Below, one piece after another: positions 1 through 7,629 of a DNA stretch of 57,468 nt. This DNA is from Candidatus Gastranaerophilales bacterium (lineage in GTDB: Bacteria; Cyanobacteriota; Vampirovibrionia; Gastranaerophilales; Gastranaerophilaceae): contig CALUSQ010000010.1 in NCBI GenBank assembly GCA_944323475.1, positions 1 to 57,468 on the forward strand, read 5' to 3'. Position numbers and translations under genes: made by a program. The notes under the pieces are model-generated. The model worked only from the letters and a program-made list of their open reading frames with translations. It searched no databases and was not told the DNA's origin. Within the stretch, counting starts at the first letter, position 1, and each line of letters begins with the position of its first letter.

Positions 1-140
1 GCAGCGAAGCGAGCCTTGTGAACTTGTCTGCGAAGTCGAAGACGTAGCTAAAAATGAACAGGCGCAGCGAAGCGAGCCTTGTGAACTTGTCTGCGAAGTC
101 GAAGACGTAGCTAAAAATGAACAGGCGCAGCGAAGCGAGC
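1..140. repeat. 63-bp tandem repeat, 2.2 copies, open at window edge
   Basis: Two identical 63-bp units (1-63 and 64-126) are followed by the first 14 bases of a third (127-140). Thirty-two of 63 bases are G or C, far above the AT-rich surroundings. The array reaches base 1, so it may continue upstream or mark a contig edge. The period is 21 codons. The plus frame starting at base 2 is open through all copies to TAG at 146-148, giving a 21-residue repeat beginning QRSEPCELVC. Two minus frames are also open, so coding is possible but unproven. Confidence 0.9.
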
Positions 141-176
141 AAAATTAGAAAATAAAAATAGTAAAATATTTATTTA

Positions 177-845
177 CTAAGCCCAACCTAAATCAAAATG
201 CCATCTTTCTGTTGTTGGATTTTTAAAGTCCCCACCCCATCTCATGCCGATGGATTTAGCATAATCACCTAAAAGTTTGTAATCAGCATCTGTGCCATTT
301 TTTATACTTATATCAATAGCTTTGCCTTGTGTATGTAAAGAATTTTTAGCAGCATTTGGATTTGTTGCATACAATCTTGCTTGTTCTTCTTCCGTTCTAT
401 ATCCACTCGTTATAGACACAGAAAGCCCTTGAGATAAAGCATAATCCAAAAGTTGTTGAGTTTTTTGCTGCATTTCTGGAGCCAATTTTGAAATATGATC
501 ATTATTATCAGAAGGGTTATATGATTTTTGAGGTGTAATTCCCATCATCAATCTTTGTTTACACATTTCAATTGAAGCATCCCAAAGCTTACCCCAATCA
601 ATATTTTTAAAATTATTATTTTGTACATTAAAATAATTGTTAAATGAACTATTAAACCCAAAAGGACTAAAATTAAATGTATCCATATTCATAGTCGGAT
701 TACTTGCCTGAGGAAACATATTAAAAGACATATATGGCATCATATAAATTTCTGTATTCAAATCAGGAATAGAAGAAATATTAGAAAAAACATTTCGTCC
801 ATTTAATGCTAAATTTGAAATATTAAAGCTATTTTCAAATGACAT
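177..845 (-). CDS. M15-family (VanY/endolysin-like) peptidase
   Basis: Predicted zinc D-Ala-D-Ala carboxypeptidase or endopeptidase acting on peptidoglycan stem peptides. The catalytic domain is the C-terminal half (about 100-222). It holds TSGYRTEEEQARL, the SxHxxGxAxD motif SLHTQGKAID (H171 and D178 as zinc ligands) and WHF with H216 as third ligand. The first 95 residues are low complexity, rich in Asn, Phe and Met, with no signal peptide, membrane segment or lipobox, so the export route is unclear. The start ATG follows an AAAGGGAAG Shine-Dalgarno. The gene diverges from the outer-membrane-like protein at 978. Family assignment is firm; cellular role (own wall, or delivered to another cell) is inference. 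Confidence 0.88.
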   Translation of the reverse strand: MSFENSFNISNLALNGRNVFSNISSIPDLNTEIYMMPYMSFNMFPQASNPTMNMDTFNFSPFGFNSSFNNYFNVQNNNFKNIDWGKLWDASIEMCKQRLMMGITPQKSYNPSDNNDHISKLAPEMQQKTQQLLDYALSQGLSVSITSGYRTEEEQARLYATNPNAAKNSLHTQGKAIDISIKNGTDADYKLLGDYAKSIGMRWGGDFKNPTTERWHFDLGWA

Positions 846-912
846 AATCTTCCCTTTAAAATATCCCTTACTTATATAAAGTAAATTTGATGAAAAATAT
901 TGACAAAAATGC

Positions 913-918
913 TATAAT
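913..918 (+). promoter_or_regulatory. Extended -10 promoter for the 978 gene
   Basis: TGC followed by a perfect TATAAT gives an extended -10. No convincing -35 lies at 16-18 bp. The predicted transcript starts near 925, leaving a 5' UTR of about 50 bases before the ATG at 978. Confidence 0.6.
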
Positions 919-977
919 GTAAACATATGTTAAGCAAAAATATAGAAACATAAGAACAATTAAATAAAAATATTTGT

Positions 978-1934
978 ATGAAAAAAATAATATACATCTC
1001 ATTAATACTGATATTATTTTGTACAAATCTATTGGCCCTCGCATTTTCAGAAGAAATTAAAGAATCCCCACAAAAAACAGAAGCGGAAGAAGAAATGTTT
1101 GCACCTGTAGATTTGGACCTTACTGATTATACACAAATGAACAAACAAACAAAAAAGTTCAAACTAAGTGCCGAAAAAGAAGGAAAACCGACTTATGTAA
1201 AAAACACAGGACAAGTTTGGTCAGAAGATAAAATTTTCTTGCAAAATTATTATGGAGATGAATCTAATATAAGAATGCTACCTAGTTATGGAACTATAGG
1301 TAACTATCTTAATAGAGATTTAGACGAAAATACCAGTATAACCGTAGGACAAAGTAGTGTAGATAAAATTAACGGAGAAACTGTCAATTTTGCATATGAC
1401 AATTACTCATACTACGCAGTAGGGTCAAAATTAGACAGACAAGGAGAAAAATTTAATTATAGTCTAGGTGCATACAATGAAACAGACACTACCAACCAAC
1501 AACTTGCAGCAGTAATATCTACCAAGCCCAAAAGTATTTTAAACTCAAAGGGAAAATTTTACGTTGGAAGTGGCGTCTTTTCTACTCTTATGAATGATTT
1601 AAATTTCACAACTACTGGTGCATTTGCTCAATACACTAACAAAAGACTATCCATTGGTACTCAAATATCAAATTCTGCATACTCAAAAGAAGGTTATTCA
1701 CAATATAATAAGGCTCACCTTTTAACAAGATTCCAAGTAAATGAACATCTAAGTCTAAAAAATAAGATTATAAAAAACTTTGATGTAGAAGAAATTCAAG
1801 GAGAGCTTGGTGTAGTCCTAAATCCATTAAAAGACACTGATAGATGGGAGCTTGAAGTTACAGCAGCAAACTACCAATCTCAAAATGTTGTCACTCGACA
1901 AAGATTAAAATTTTCAACATCATTCAGATTTTAA
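978..1934 (+). CDS. Predicted secreted/outer-membrane beta protein, family unknown
   Basis: I do not recognise the family. Residues 1-25 form a signal peptide (MKK start, hydrophobic ILILFCTNLLALAF core). Residues 26-75 are charged and proline-containing. From about residue 80 the protein alternates polar and hydrophobic residues in short segments rich in Tyr, Asn, Ser and Thr, as in antiparallel beta strands. It ends LKFSTSFRF, and a terminal Phe is typical of beta-barrel outer-membrane proteins recognised by the BAM machinery. About 290 mature residues would fit a small barrel of 10-14 strands. It runs convergently into hisS with no spacing and no terminator I can see. Outer-membrane location is inference. 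Confidence 0.75.
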   Translation: MKKIIYISLILILFCTNLLALAFSEEIKESPQKTEAEEEMFAPVDLDLTDYTQMNKQTKKFKLSAEKEGKPTYVKNTGQVWSEDKIFLQNYYGDESNIRMLPSYGTIGNYLNRDLDENTSITVGQSSVDKINGETVNFAYDNYSYYAVGSKLDRQGEKFNYSLGAYNETDTTNQQLAAVISTKPKSILNSKGKFYVGSGVFSTLMNDLNFTTTGAFAQYTNKRLSIGTQISNSAYSKEGYSQYNKAHLLTRFQVNEHLSLKNKIIKNFDVEEIQGELGVVLNPLKDTDRWELEVTAANYQSQNVVTRQRLKFSTSFRF

Positions 1935-3164
1935 TTAAATAATCTTTTCTAAATAAGAACTTCTTGGGACATTAATTTGTTCTGATGTATCAAGATTTTT
2001 AAGAGTAACAGTATTTGACTTAATTTCATCATCCATAAGAATAAGTGCATATTTCGCAGATTTAGCAGCTTTATCCAATTGCTTTTTGAATTTTCTATTA
2101 GCATAATCAAATTCAGCCGAAAAATTATTATGACGAAGTTCTTCAACTATTTTCATTGCCTCAGATGTGTTTTCAGAGACAACAAAAACATCCAATCGAT
2201 TAGGTTCAGATTTACTTATAAGAGAGAACAAACGTTCCATGCCCATAGCCCAGCCGACAGCAGGTGTTGTTGGTCCTCCCAATGTCTCAACGAGAGAATC
2301 ATATCTGCCGCCCCCGCATACTGCATTTTGAGACCCCAAATTGTTAGATTTAATTTCAAAAACTGTACGATTATAATAATCTAATCCTCTAACAAGTAAT
2401 TTATTAATTTTAAAAGGAATATTTAAAACATTTAAATACTCTTGAACCTTGTCAAAATGTTCTTTGCAATCATCACAAATGAAATCCCCTAATATAACTT
2501 TTTGGATTTCATCCTTTTCAAAAATTGCTTTACAAGAATCAACTTTGCAATCAAGAATTCTTAAAGGATTTTTTTCGTATCTAAAATTACAATCCTCACA
2601 AAGATCTTTTAAATAAGGTTTTAAAACATCTTTTATAGCATCTCTATATTTTTTTCTACACTCAGGACAACCAAGAGAATTAATTTCTATTTCCAAATCA
2701 TTTAAGCCAAGTTCATTAAGATATTTTACAGCAAGATTAATAACCTCAGCATCTGCAGAAGGTTCTGCAGAACCAAACATTTCAACACCAACCTGATGAA
2801 ATTGTCTTTGACGACCTGCCTGAGGTCTTTCATATCTAAACATAGGCCCTTTGTACCAAAGTTTTACAGGCTGAGGAAGTCGAGAAAAACCATGTTCTAT
2901 AAAAGCTCTTACAACACCTGCTGTATTTTCAGGTCTCAAAGTCAAAGAACGTTCACTTTTTTCAAATGTGTACATTTCTTTGTTAACAATATCTGTTGAA
3001 TCACCTACCCCACGAGCAAAAAGCTCAGTAGCTTCAAAGATTGGTGTTCTAATTTCTTGAAAATTTGCTAACGAAAAAATTTTTTTTGCTTTATATTCCA
3101 TATCCTGCCATATGTAACTTTCAGTAGGCAAAATATCTTTTGTACCTTTTTGCGCCTGTATCAC
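1935..3164 (-). CDS. hisS: Histidine--tRNA ligase
   Basis: Class II aminoacyl-tRNA synthetase charging tRNA-His in the cytoplasm. Visible signatures are the N-terminal QKGTKDILP, the motif 2 region FRYERPQAGRQRQFHQVGVE, the histidine-binding LVRGLDYYNRTVFE with GGGRYD downstream, motif 3 AVGWAMGMERL, and a C-terminal anticodon-binding domain. A Cys-rich insertion (CPEC, CEDC, CDDC) occurs in many bacterial HisRS. The open frame can begin at GTG 3176, but that codon has no Shine-Dalgarno. The GTG at 3164 has GAGG 6 bases upstream and gives the usual MIQAQKGTKD start, so I use it. Length (409 aa) is normal. Confidence 0.96.
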   Translation of the reverse strand: MIQAQKGTKDILPTESYIWQDMEYKAKKIFSLANFQEIRTPIFEATELFARGVGDSTDIVNKEMYTFEKSERSLTLRPENTAGVVRAFIEHGFSRLPQPVKLWYKGPMFRYERPQAGRQRQFHQVGVEMFGSAEPSADAEVINLAVKYLNELGLNDLEIEINSLGCPECRKKYRDAIKDVLKPYLKDLCEDCNFRYEKNPLRILDCKVDSCKAIFEKDEIQKVILGDFICDDCKEHFDKVQEYLNVLNIPFKINKLLVRGLDYYNRTVFEIKSNNLGSQNAVCGGGRYDSLVETLGGPTTPAVGWAMGMERLFSLISKSEPNRLDVFVVSENTSEAMKIVEELRHNNFSAEFDYANRKFKKQLDKAAKSAKYALILMDDEIKSNTVTLKNLDTSEQINVPRSSYLEKII

Positions 3165-3276
3165 AATTAACCTCACAATTCATACTCTAATTATATATAA
3201 AAAACGGCTATTTCAATATATCAAAATTTATAGTAAAATCATCAAGTAAAATACTAACTGATGAATCGAGGGAAAC

Positions 3277-4320
3277 ATGGATTTTAAAAGTGGTCTCAAT
3301 GCCAAAAATATCAGTTTTTTGATTCTTGTTTTATTCATAATATTCTTAATTATAAAAATGACAGATATAGCTCTTCTGTTATTTGTAAGTTACATAATAT
3401 CTTGTGCAATTAATCCATTTATAGACAAACTGTCTGAAAAAATGCCAAGAAATCTTGCTACAACAATTATGATATTACTGATTACTCTTGTTGTACTTGG
3501 TGTATTCATACCTATAATAATAATGTCTATTAATGAAATTACAGAATTTTTGCAACAACTTCCACAACAAATTGATAACATTCAAAAATTTCTTTCAACA
3601 CTAAAAATTTCAGGACAAAATATAACTCAATATTTGAATTTTGATTCAGTATTAAGCAATTCAGCAAATATTGCAAAAGAAGTTATAGACAAATCTATAA
3701 ACTTTACTATAGGCTTTATTGGTATTTTAACAATACTTGTAACTATAGGTATTATAGTGTTTTTTCTTTCAAATGACAGAAAAGACATTAAAGAATTTAG
3801 CCTAAAGCTATTTCCATGTTTAATGAGAAAAAGAGCTTCAGAAGTTATTGATGAACTAGAAACAAAAGTAGGCGGATATATAATTGCACAGTTACTTTCA
3901 ATATCAATTGTTGGTGTAATAGTAGCAATCTTTTTACTTGTATTGAGAGTAGAATACGCAGTATTCTTAGGATTTATATCAGCTATATTAGATTTAGTAC
4001 CGATAGTTGGTCCTATACTTTCTGGACTTTTAATATTACTTGTAGCATTTCCTAAAGGATGGATTGTTTGTATAATCGCAATCAGCTCTTTGCTTGTAGG
4101 ACAATTTATTGAAAACAATTGGGCAAAACCATATTTCTTTTCAAAATACATGGATTTACATCCGCTAGTAGTAATATTTTCATTTGTAATCGCAGCAAAA
4201 TTTTTGGGTGTAGTTGGTGTTTTAATTGCGCCTGCTATAGCGGCAGTTGTTGTAACGCTTTTTGAAGAAATATACGTAAAAACAATGAATGATGACAACG
4301 AGAAAAACACAAATGACTGA
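3277..4320 (+). CDS. AI-2E family transporter (PerM/YdiK-like)
   Basis: Polytopic inner-membrane protein of the AI-2E family transporters; substrates are proven for few members. About eight hydrophobic segments are visible: a pair at 12-50, one at 60-85, a soluble amphipathic stretch at 90-145, then a C-terminal bundle. The family signature is GFISAILDLVPIVGPIL (about 229-245), then PYFFSKYMDLHPLVV and GVLIAPAIAA near the end. The charged tail is cytoplasmic. The start ATG has a GAGGGAAAC Shine-Dalgarno. The stop overlaps the next gene by 8 bases (ATGACTGA), so the two are probably translationally coupled. Confidence 0.9.
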   Translation: MDFKSGLNAKNISFLILVLFIIFLIIKMTDIALLLFVSYIISCAINPFIDKLSEKMPRNLATTIMILLITLVVLGVFIPIIIMSINEITEFLQQLPQQIDNIQKFLSTLKISGQNITQYLNFDSVLSNSANIAKEVIDKSINFTIGFIGILTILVTIGIIVFFLSNDRKDIKEFSLKLFPCLMRKRASEVIDELETKVGGYIIAQLLSISIVGVIVAIFLLVLRVEYAVFLGFISAILDLVPIVGPILSGLLILLVAFPKGWIVCIIAISSLLVGQFIENNWAKPYFFSKYMDLHPLVVIFSFVIAAKFLGVVGVLIAPAIAAVVVTLFEEIYVKTMNDDNEKNTND

Positions 4321-5896
4321 TATAACTCTTTATGACATACCGCAAAAAAAACCGGAAATAAATATATGGATGGCATTTCCTTCAATGGAATCATTTGGTA
4401 TGTCATCGTTAGGCTATATGTCTATAGTGAAAAAACTTGATATCAGAAGTGATTTTTATGTAGAAAAAATATTCACAGATACTACAAAAACTAAAATCAA
4501 ACCTAAACTAGTTGATGTAATGGGATTTTCTGTATCATTTGAAATAGATTTTTTGGGTATATTTAAAATACTTGAAAAATATTCAATACCATTTGAATCA
4601 AGCAAAAGAGAGAAAAACACTCCGCTTATTTTTGGCGGAGGGCCTGTATTGACAGCCAATCCTGAACCTTATGCAAATATATTTGACTTTATAATAATCG
4701 GAGATGCAGAAAATATCGATACAGAAATTATCGATATAATTAAGCAAAATAAAAATCTACCAAAACAAGAAATATTAAAAATTTTATCCAATATAAATGG
4801 TATATATGTCCCTTCAATGACAATATATGAAAAAGATAAACCATTAAAAGATAAAGACGGAAATACAATTCAAGTTGAAAAAATTACTGCACCTCTTGAA
4901 GAATGTATAACGACACCAGTACTTAGTGACAATAGTTTTTTTGGAAATACTTATATTATTGAAGTAGTGAGAGGCTGCCCCCAAAGATGTGGTTTTTGTC
5001 TTGCCTCATATCTAAATTTACCTGCACGCTTTTGCAGTTACGAAAAAATAATTGAAAAAATAGAAGAAGGTCTAAAATATACAAACAAAATTGCACTATT
5101 GGGTGCACTAATTACAGCACACCCGGAATTTGACAAAATATGTGAATATATTTTAGAACGAAAAAAAGATATACCCGATTTGGAACTTTCTGTATCATCT
5201 TTAAGAGCTGACTCAATTTCACCTATTATAATAAAGACGCTTGTAGCCTGCGGTCAAAAACACTCAACAATAGCAATAGAAGCAGGATCAGAAAGATTAC
5301 GTAAAATTATTAATAAAAATCTAAACGAAAAACAAATTTTTGAAACTGTACAAACTGCTCAAGATAATGGATTAAAAGGTTTAAAAATATATGCTATGAT
5401 AGGCCATCCTACAGAAACACAAGAAGATATTGATGAAATAATAAACCTTGCAAGAAGATTAAAAAACACATTCAAAACATTTGATTTTACATTTTCATTC
5501 TCAACATTTGTACCTAAAGCAAATACACCATTCCAATTTTGTAAAAGAGAATCAATAAAATCACTTGAAAAGAAATATGAATATTTAAAAAAAGAATTTC
5601 ACAAGCTGGGAATAAAAATCAGAACCTCGAGCGTAAAATGGGATTACTGGCAAGCAGTAATATCTAGAGGTGACCGCAGTTTATACAAATTATTGGAAGA
5701 AGTATACAAAAACGGAAGCAGCTTAGGTGCTTTTAAACAATCATATAAAAAACTTGAGCATGAAAAACTATTAGAAAAATCAGAAAATTTTGCAGAAAAA
5801 AAACATGAATTTGATGAAATATTACCTTGGGATTTTATAAAAACATACCCATACAAAGAACAACTAATTAAAGAATACAAAAGACTTTTGGGTTAA
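4313..5896 (+). CDS. B12-binding-type radical SAM protein
   Basis: Radical SAM enzyme of the class with an N-terminal cobalamin-binding-like Rossmann domain. The N-terminal region (about 20-190) holds VDVMGFSVSFE and IFGGGPVLTANPEPYANIFD followed by GDAE. The radical SAM core begins at RGCPQRCGFCLAS, whose CxxxCxxC (C222, C226, C229 from this start) binds the 4Fe-4S cluster. Later TIAIEAGSERLR and GLKIYAMIGHPTE are typical SAM-binding strands. The open frame extends upstream to 4289. I prefer ATG 4313, overlapping the preceding stop by 8 bases, though neither start has a strong Shine-Dalgarno. The substrate cannot be told from sequence. Confidence 0.9.
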   Translation: MTDITLYDIPQKKPEINIWMAFPSMESFGMSSLGYMSIVKKLDIRSDFYVEKIFTDTTKTKIKPKLVDVMGFSVSFEIDFLGIFKILEKYSIPFESSKREKNTPLIFGGGPVLTANPEPYANIFDFIIIGDAENIDTEIIDIIKQNKNLPKQEILKILSNINGIYVPSMTIYEKDKPLKDKDGNTIQVEKITAPLEECITTPVLSDNSFFGNTYIIEVVRGCPQRCGFCLASYLNLPARFCSYEKIIEKIEEGLKYTNKIALLGALITAHPEFDKICEYILERKKDIPDLELSVSSLRADSISPIIIKTLVACGQKHSTIAIEAGSERLRKIINKNLNEKQIFETVQTAQDNGLKGLKIYAMIGHPTETQEDIDEIINLARRLKNTFKTFDFTFSFSTFVPKANTPFQFCKRESIKSLEKKYEYLKKEFHKLGIKIRTSSVKWDYWQAVISRGDRSLYKLLEEVYKNGSSLGAFKQSYKKLEHEKLLEKSENFAEKKHEFDEILPWDFIKTYPYKEQLIKEYKRLLG

Positions 5897-5942
5897 TATT
5901 AAAGATTGTAAATATTAAAATATTTTTTCTTAAAAAAAAGGG

Positions 5943-5970
5943 TTGACATTTCATTTCTTGATGTCATAAT
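5943..5970 (+). promoter_or_regulatory. Strong promoter with overlapping palindrome (candidate sRNA)
   Basis: TTGACA (5943-5948), a 16-bp spacer, then an extended -10 TGTCATAAT (-10 at 5965-5970). The inverted repeat TGACAT...ATGTCA places one arm on the -35 and the other on the -10, as an operator would. The predicted start is near 5977. Confidence 0.7.
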
Positions 5971-5976
5971 AAGAAT

Positions 5977-6118
5977 GTAAGGTTTAAGTGTAGTCGAAAC
6001 ACTAAATAACATTAATAACCCCGAACACATATAAACTCCTAAATAATAAACACAAAAGAGACCATTAGGATGCAGAAAACAAACCACTTGGATTTTAAAA
6101 TTTAAGTGGCTTTTTTTT
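5977..6118 (+). ncRNA. Candidate small RNA of about 142 nt, unclassified
   Basis: A strong promoter and an intrinsic terminator bracket about 142 bases with no credible open frame. The 5' part can form a hairpin (AGTGT/ACACT). The middle contains ACTCCT, which resembles an anti-Shine-Dalgarno and the unpaired CUCCU of cyanobacterial Yfr1. It can pair internally (TCCTAA with TTAGGA). The 3' part is the terminator hairpin. I found no SRP RNA GGAAGCAGC, tmRNA or RNase P signature; 6S RNA cannot be excluded. The next gene, fumarase, has its own promoter at 6203-6231, so this is probably an independent transcript and not a leader. The 340-base gap 5897-6237 holds only this unit and the fumarase promoter. 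Confidence 0.55.
6084..6118 (+). terminator. Intrinsic terminator of the candidate sRNA
   Basis: CCACTTGGA pairs with TTTAAGTGG (9 pairs, two G-U) around an AT-rich loop, followed by eight T residues. Confidence 0.8.
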
Positions 6119-6202
6119 ATTTTATGCAAAAACTTATATTAAAGATATCATTTGATATATTAGTTTTAACAAACAAGTGTAATCGTGACAATAAATAGTG
6201 CT

Positions 6203-6231
6203 TTGATTTTAAATCGTGAAAATACTATAAT
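6203..6231 (+). promoter_or_regulatory. Promoter of fumarase, predicted leaderless
   Basis: TTGATT (6203-6208), a 17-bp spacer and a perfect TATAAT (6226-6231). Only 6 bases separate the -10 from the ATG, so transcription should start at or next to the A of the start codon. No Shine-Dalgarno is present. Confidence 0.75.
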
Positions 6232-6237
6232 CAAATA

Positions 6238-7602
6238 ATGAAAGAAATAAACACTAAAATAATCGAAGAAGCAATATATTCACTATGCATTACTGCCAAT
6301 ACCCAGTATAGTCCTATATTGTATAAAAATATTTATACAAAATACAAAGATACAAAAGACAAAGAATACAAAATAAAATTATTAAATATACTAAAAAATG
6401 CACAACTAGCAGAAGAAATTCACAGGCCACTATGCCAAGATACTGGACAGGTATTGGTATTTCTTAAAATTGGGCAAGATATACATATTACAGGCGGCGA
6501 TTTAACAAAAGCGATAAATTCTGCAGTAAAAAAAGCATACAAAAAAAATTTTTATAGAAAATCTGTCGTAAAAAATGCATTATTCAACAGAGAAAATACA
6601 AAAACAAACACTCCTGCAATAATTTATACAGAAATAGTCTCTGGTGAATCTATAGAAATTAATTTGTTAATTAAAGGTGCAGGCTCAGAAAATTACAGCA
6701 TTACAAAAATGCTAAAACCAACAGCGCAAAAAAATGAAATTTTCGAACTAATAAAAGACACAATCTTGTCAGCAGGAGAAAAAGCCTGCCCTCCTATGGT
6801 AATAGGAGTAGGAATAGGCGGCACAATGGACTCTGCTGCAATAATGAGTAAAAAAGCTTTTTTTGAAGAAAAAAACACAAAAGAAGAAAAAATTTTAATA
6901 AAAGAAATTAATAACTATTTGGCTAATTACAACAATCTTATACTTGATATCAAACTGCAAACATCACAAACACATATAGCATGTATGCCAGTAGCAATAA
7001 CCATTAACTGCCACAGTACAAGACATGCAAATTGTAAAATCAAAGATAATAATATAATTTATACTCAAAAAAAACTACCCAAAATTAAAATTACAAAAGA
7101 GACAATTAGTTATAAAGAAATAAAAACAGATGAAATTGAAAAAATTAAAAATCTTAAAAATGGAGAAAATATACTTCTAACAGGATATATATATACAGCA
7201 AGAGATGCAGCACACAAAAGAATAGAAGAATATTATAAAAAAAGAGAGAAATTTCCTTTTGATATAAAAAACAAAATTATTTTTTATGCAGGTCCTTGTC
7301 CTGCAGCTAAAAATGAAATAATAGGACCTATAGGTCCAACGACATCTACTAGAATGGATAAATTTTGCAACTTGCTATATTCAAACGGACTTTTAGCAAC
7401 AATAGGCAAAGGTGAACGAACAAATGACGCACTAAAAGTAATAGAAAAAAATAAAGGTAAATACTTTGTTGCTGAAGGCGGTATAGCTTGCTTGCTTGCT
7501 AAATGTGTAAAATCGTCTGAAATAATTGCGTTTGAAGACCTAGGAACAGAAGCAGTCAGAAAACTATATGTAGAAAAATTTCCAATAAAAGTTAAATACT
7601 AA
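6238..7602 (+). CDS. fumA: Class I fumarate hydratase, fused alpha and beta domains
   Basis: Interconverts fumarate and malate using an oxygen-sensitive 4Fe-4S cluster. The alpha domain (about 1-275) has EEIHRPLCQDTGQ, the region KACPPMVIGVGIGGTMDSAA and HIACMPVAITINCHS. C66, C184 and C249 are the likely cluster ligands. The beta domain (about 290-454) has FYAGPCPAAKNEIIGPIGPT, STRMDKF and GGIACLLAKC. Many anaerobes encode the two parts as separate subunits; here they form one 454-residue chain. It has its own promoter, predicted leaderless, and ends in a terminator shared with rpaB. It fits anaerobic metabolism. A class I tartrate dehydratase is the alternative substrate assignment. Confidence 0.92.
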   Translation: MKEINTKIIEEAIYSLCITANTQYSPILYKNIYTKYKDTKDKEYKIKLLNILKNAQLAEEIHRPLCQDTGQVLVFLKIGQDIHITGGDLTKAINSAVKKAYKKNFYRKSVVKNALFNRENTKTNTPAIIYTEIVSGESIEINLLIKGAGSENYSITKMLKPTAQKNEIFELIKDTILSAGEKACPPMVIGVGIGGTMDSAAIMSKKAFFEEKNTKEEKILIKEINNYLANYNNLILDIKLQTSQTHIACMPVAITINCHSTRHANCKIKDNNIIYTQKKLPKIKITKETISYKEIKTDEIEKIKNLKNGENILLTGYIYTARDAAHKRIEEYYKKREKFPFDIKNKIIFYAGPCPAAKNEIIGPIGPTTSTRMDKFCNLLYSNGLLATIGKGERTNDALKVIEKNKGKYFVAEGGIACLLAKCVKSSEIIAFEDLGTEAVRKLYVEKFPIKVKY

Positions 7603-7603
7603 T

Positions 7604-7629
7604 AAAAAAGCTCCTTACGGAGCTTTTTT
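7604..7629. terminator. Bidirectional terminator between fumarase and rpaB
   Basis: AAAAAAGCTCC, loop TTAC, GGAGCTTTTTT: a perfect hairpin with A-run and T-run, serving both convergent genes. It overlaps the last codons of rpaB. Confidence 0.9.

Noticed and set aside
1..140. CRISPR-like array
   Set aside because: The units are continuous 63-bp tandem copies with no variable spacers and no cas genes nearby.
3627..4406. 259-residue minus-strand open frame across the AI-2E transporter and radical SAM start
   Set aside because: Antisense shadow of two well-recognised plus-strand genes; composition (Ile/Ser/Thr repeats) is that of a complemented membrane protein.
5977..6118. SRP (4.5S) RNA, tmRNA or RNase P RNA
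   Set aside because: No GGAAGCAGC tetraloop region, no tRNA-like ends, no RNase P conserved boxes.
5899..6129. 76-residue minus-strand open frame in the sRNA region
   Set aside because: It runs through the terminator hairpin and promoter of the plus-strand RNA unit and has no Shine-Dalgarno or family resemblance.
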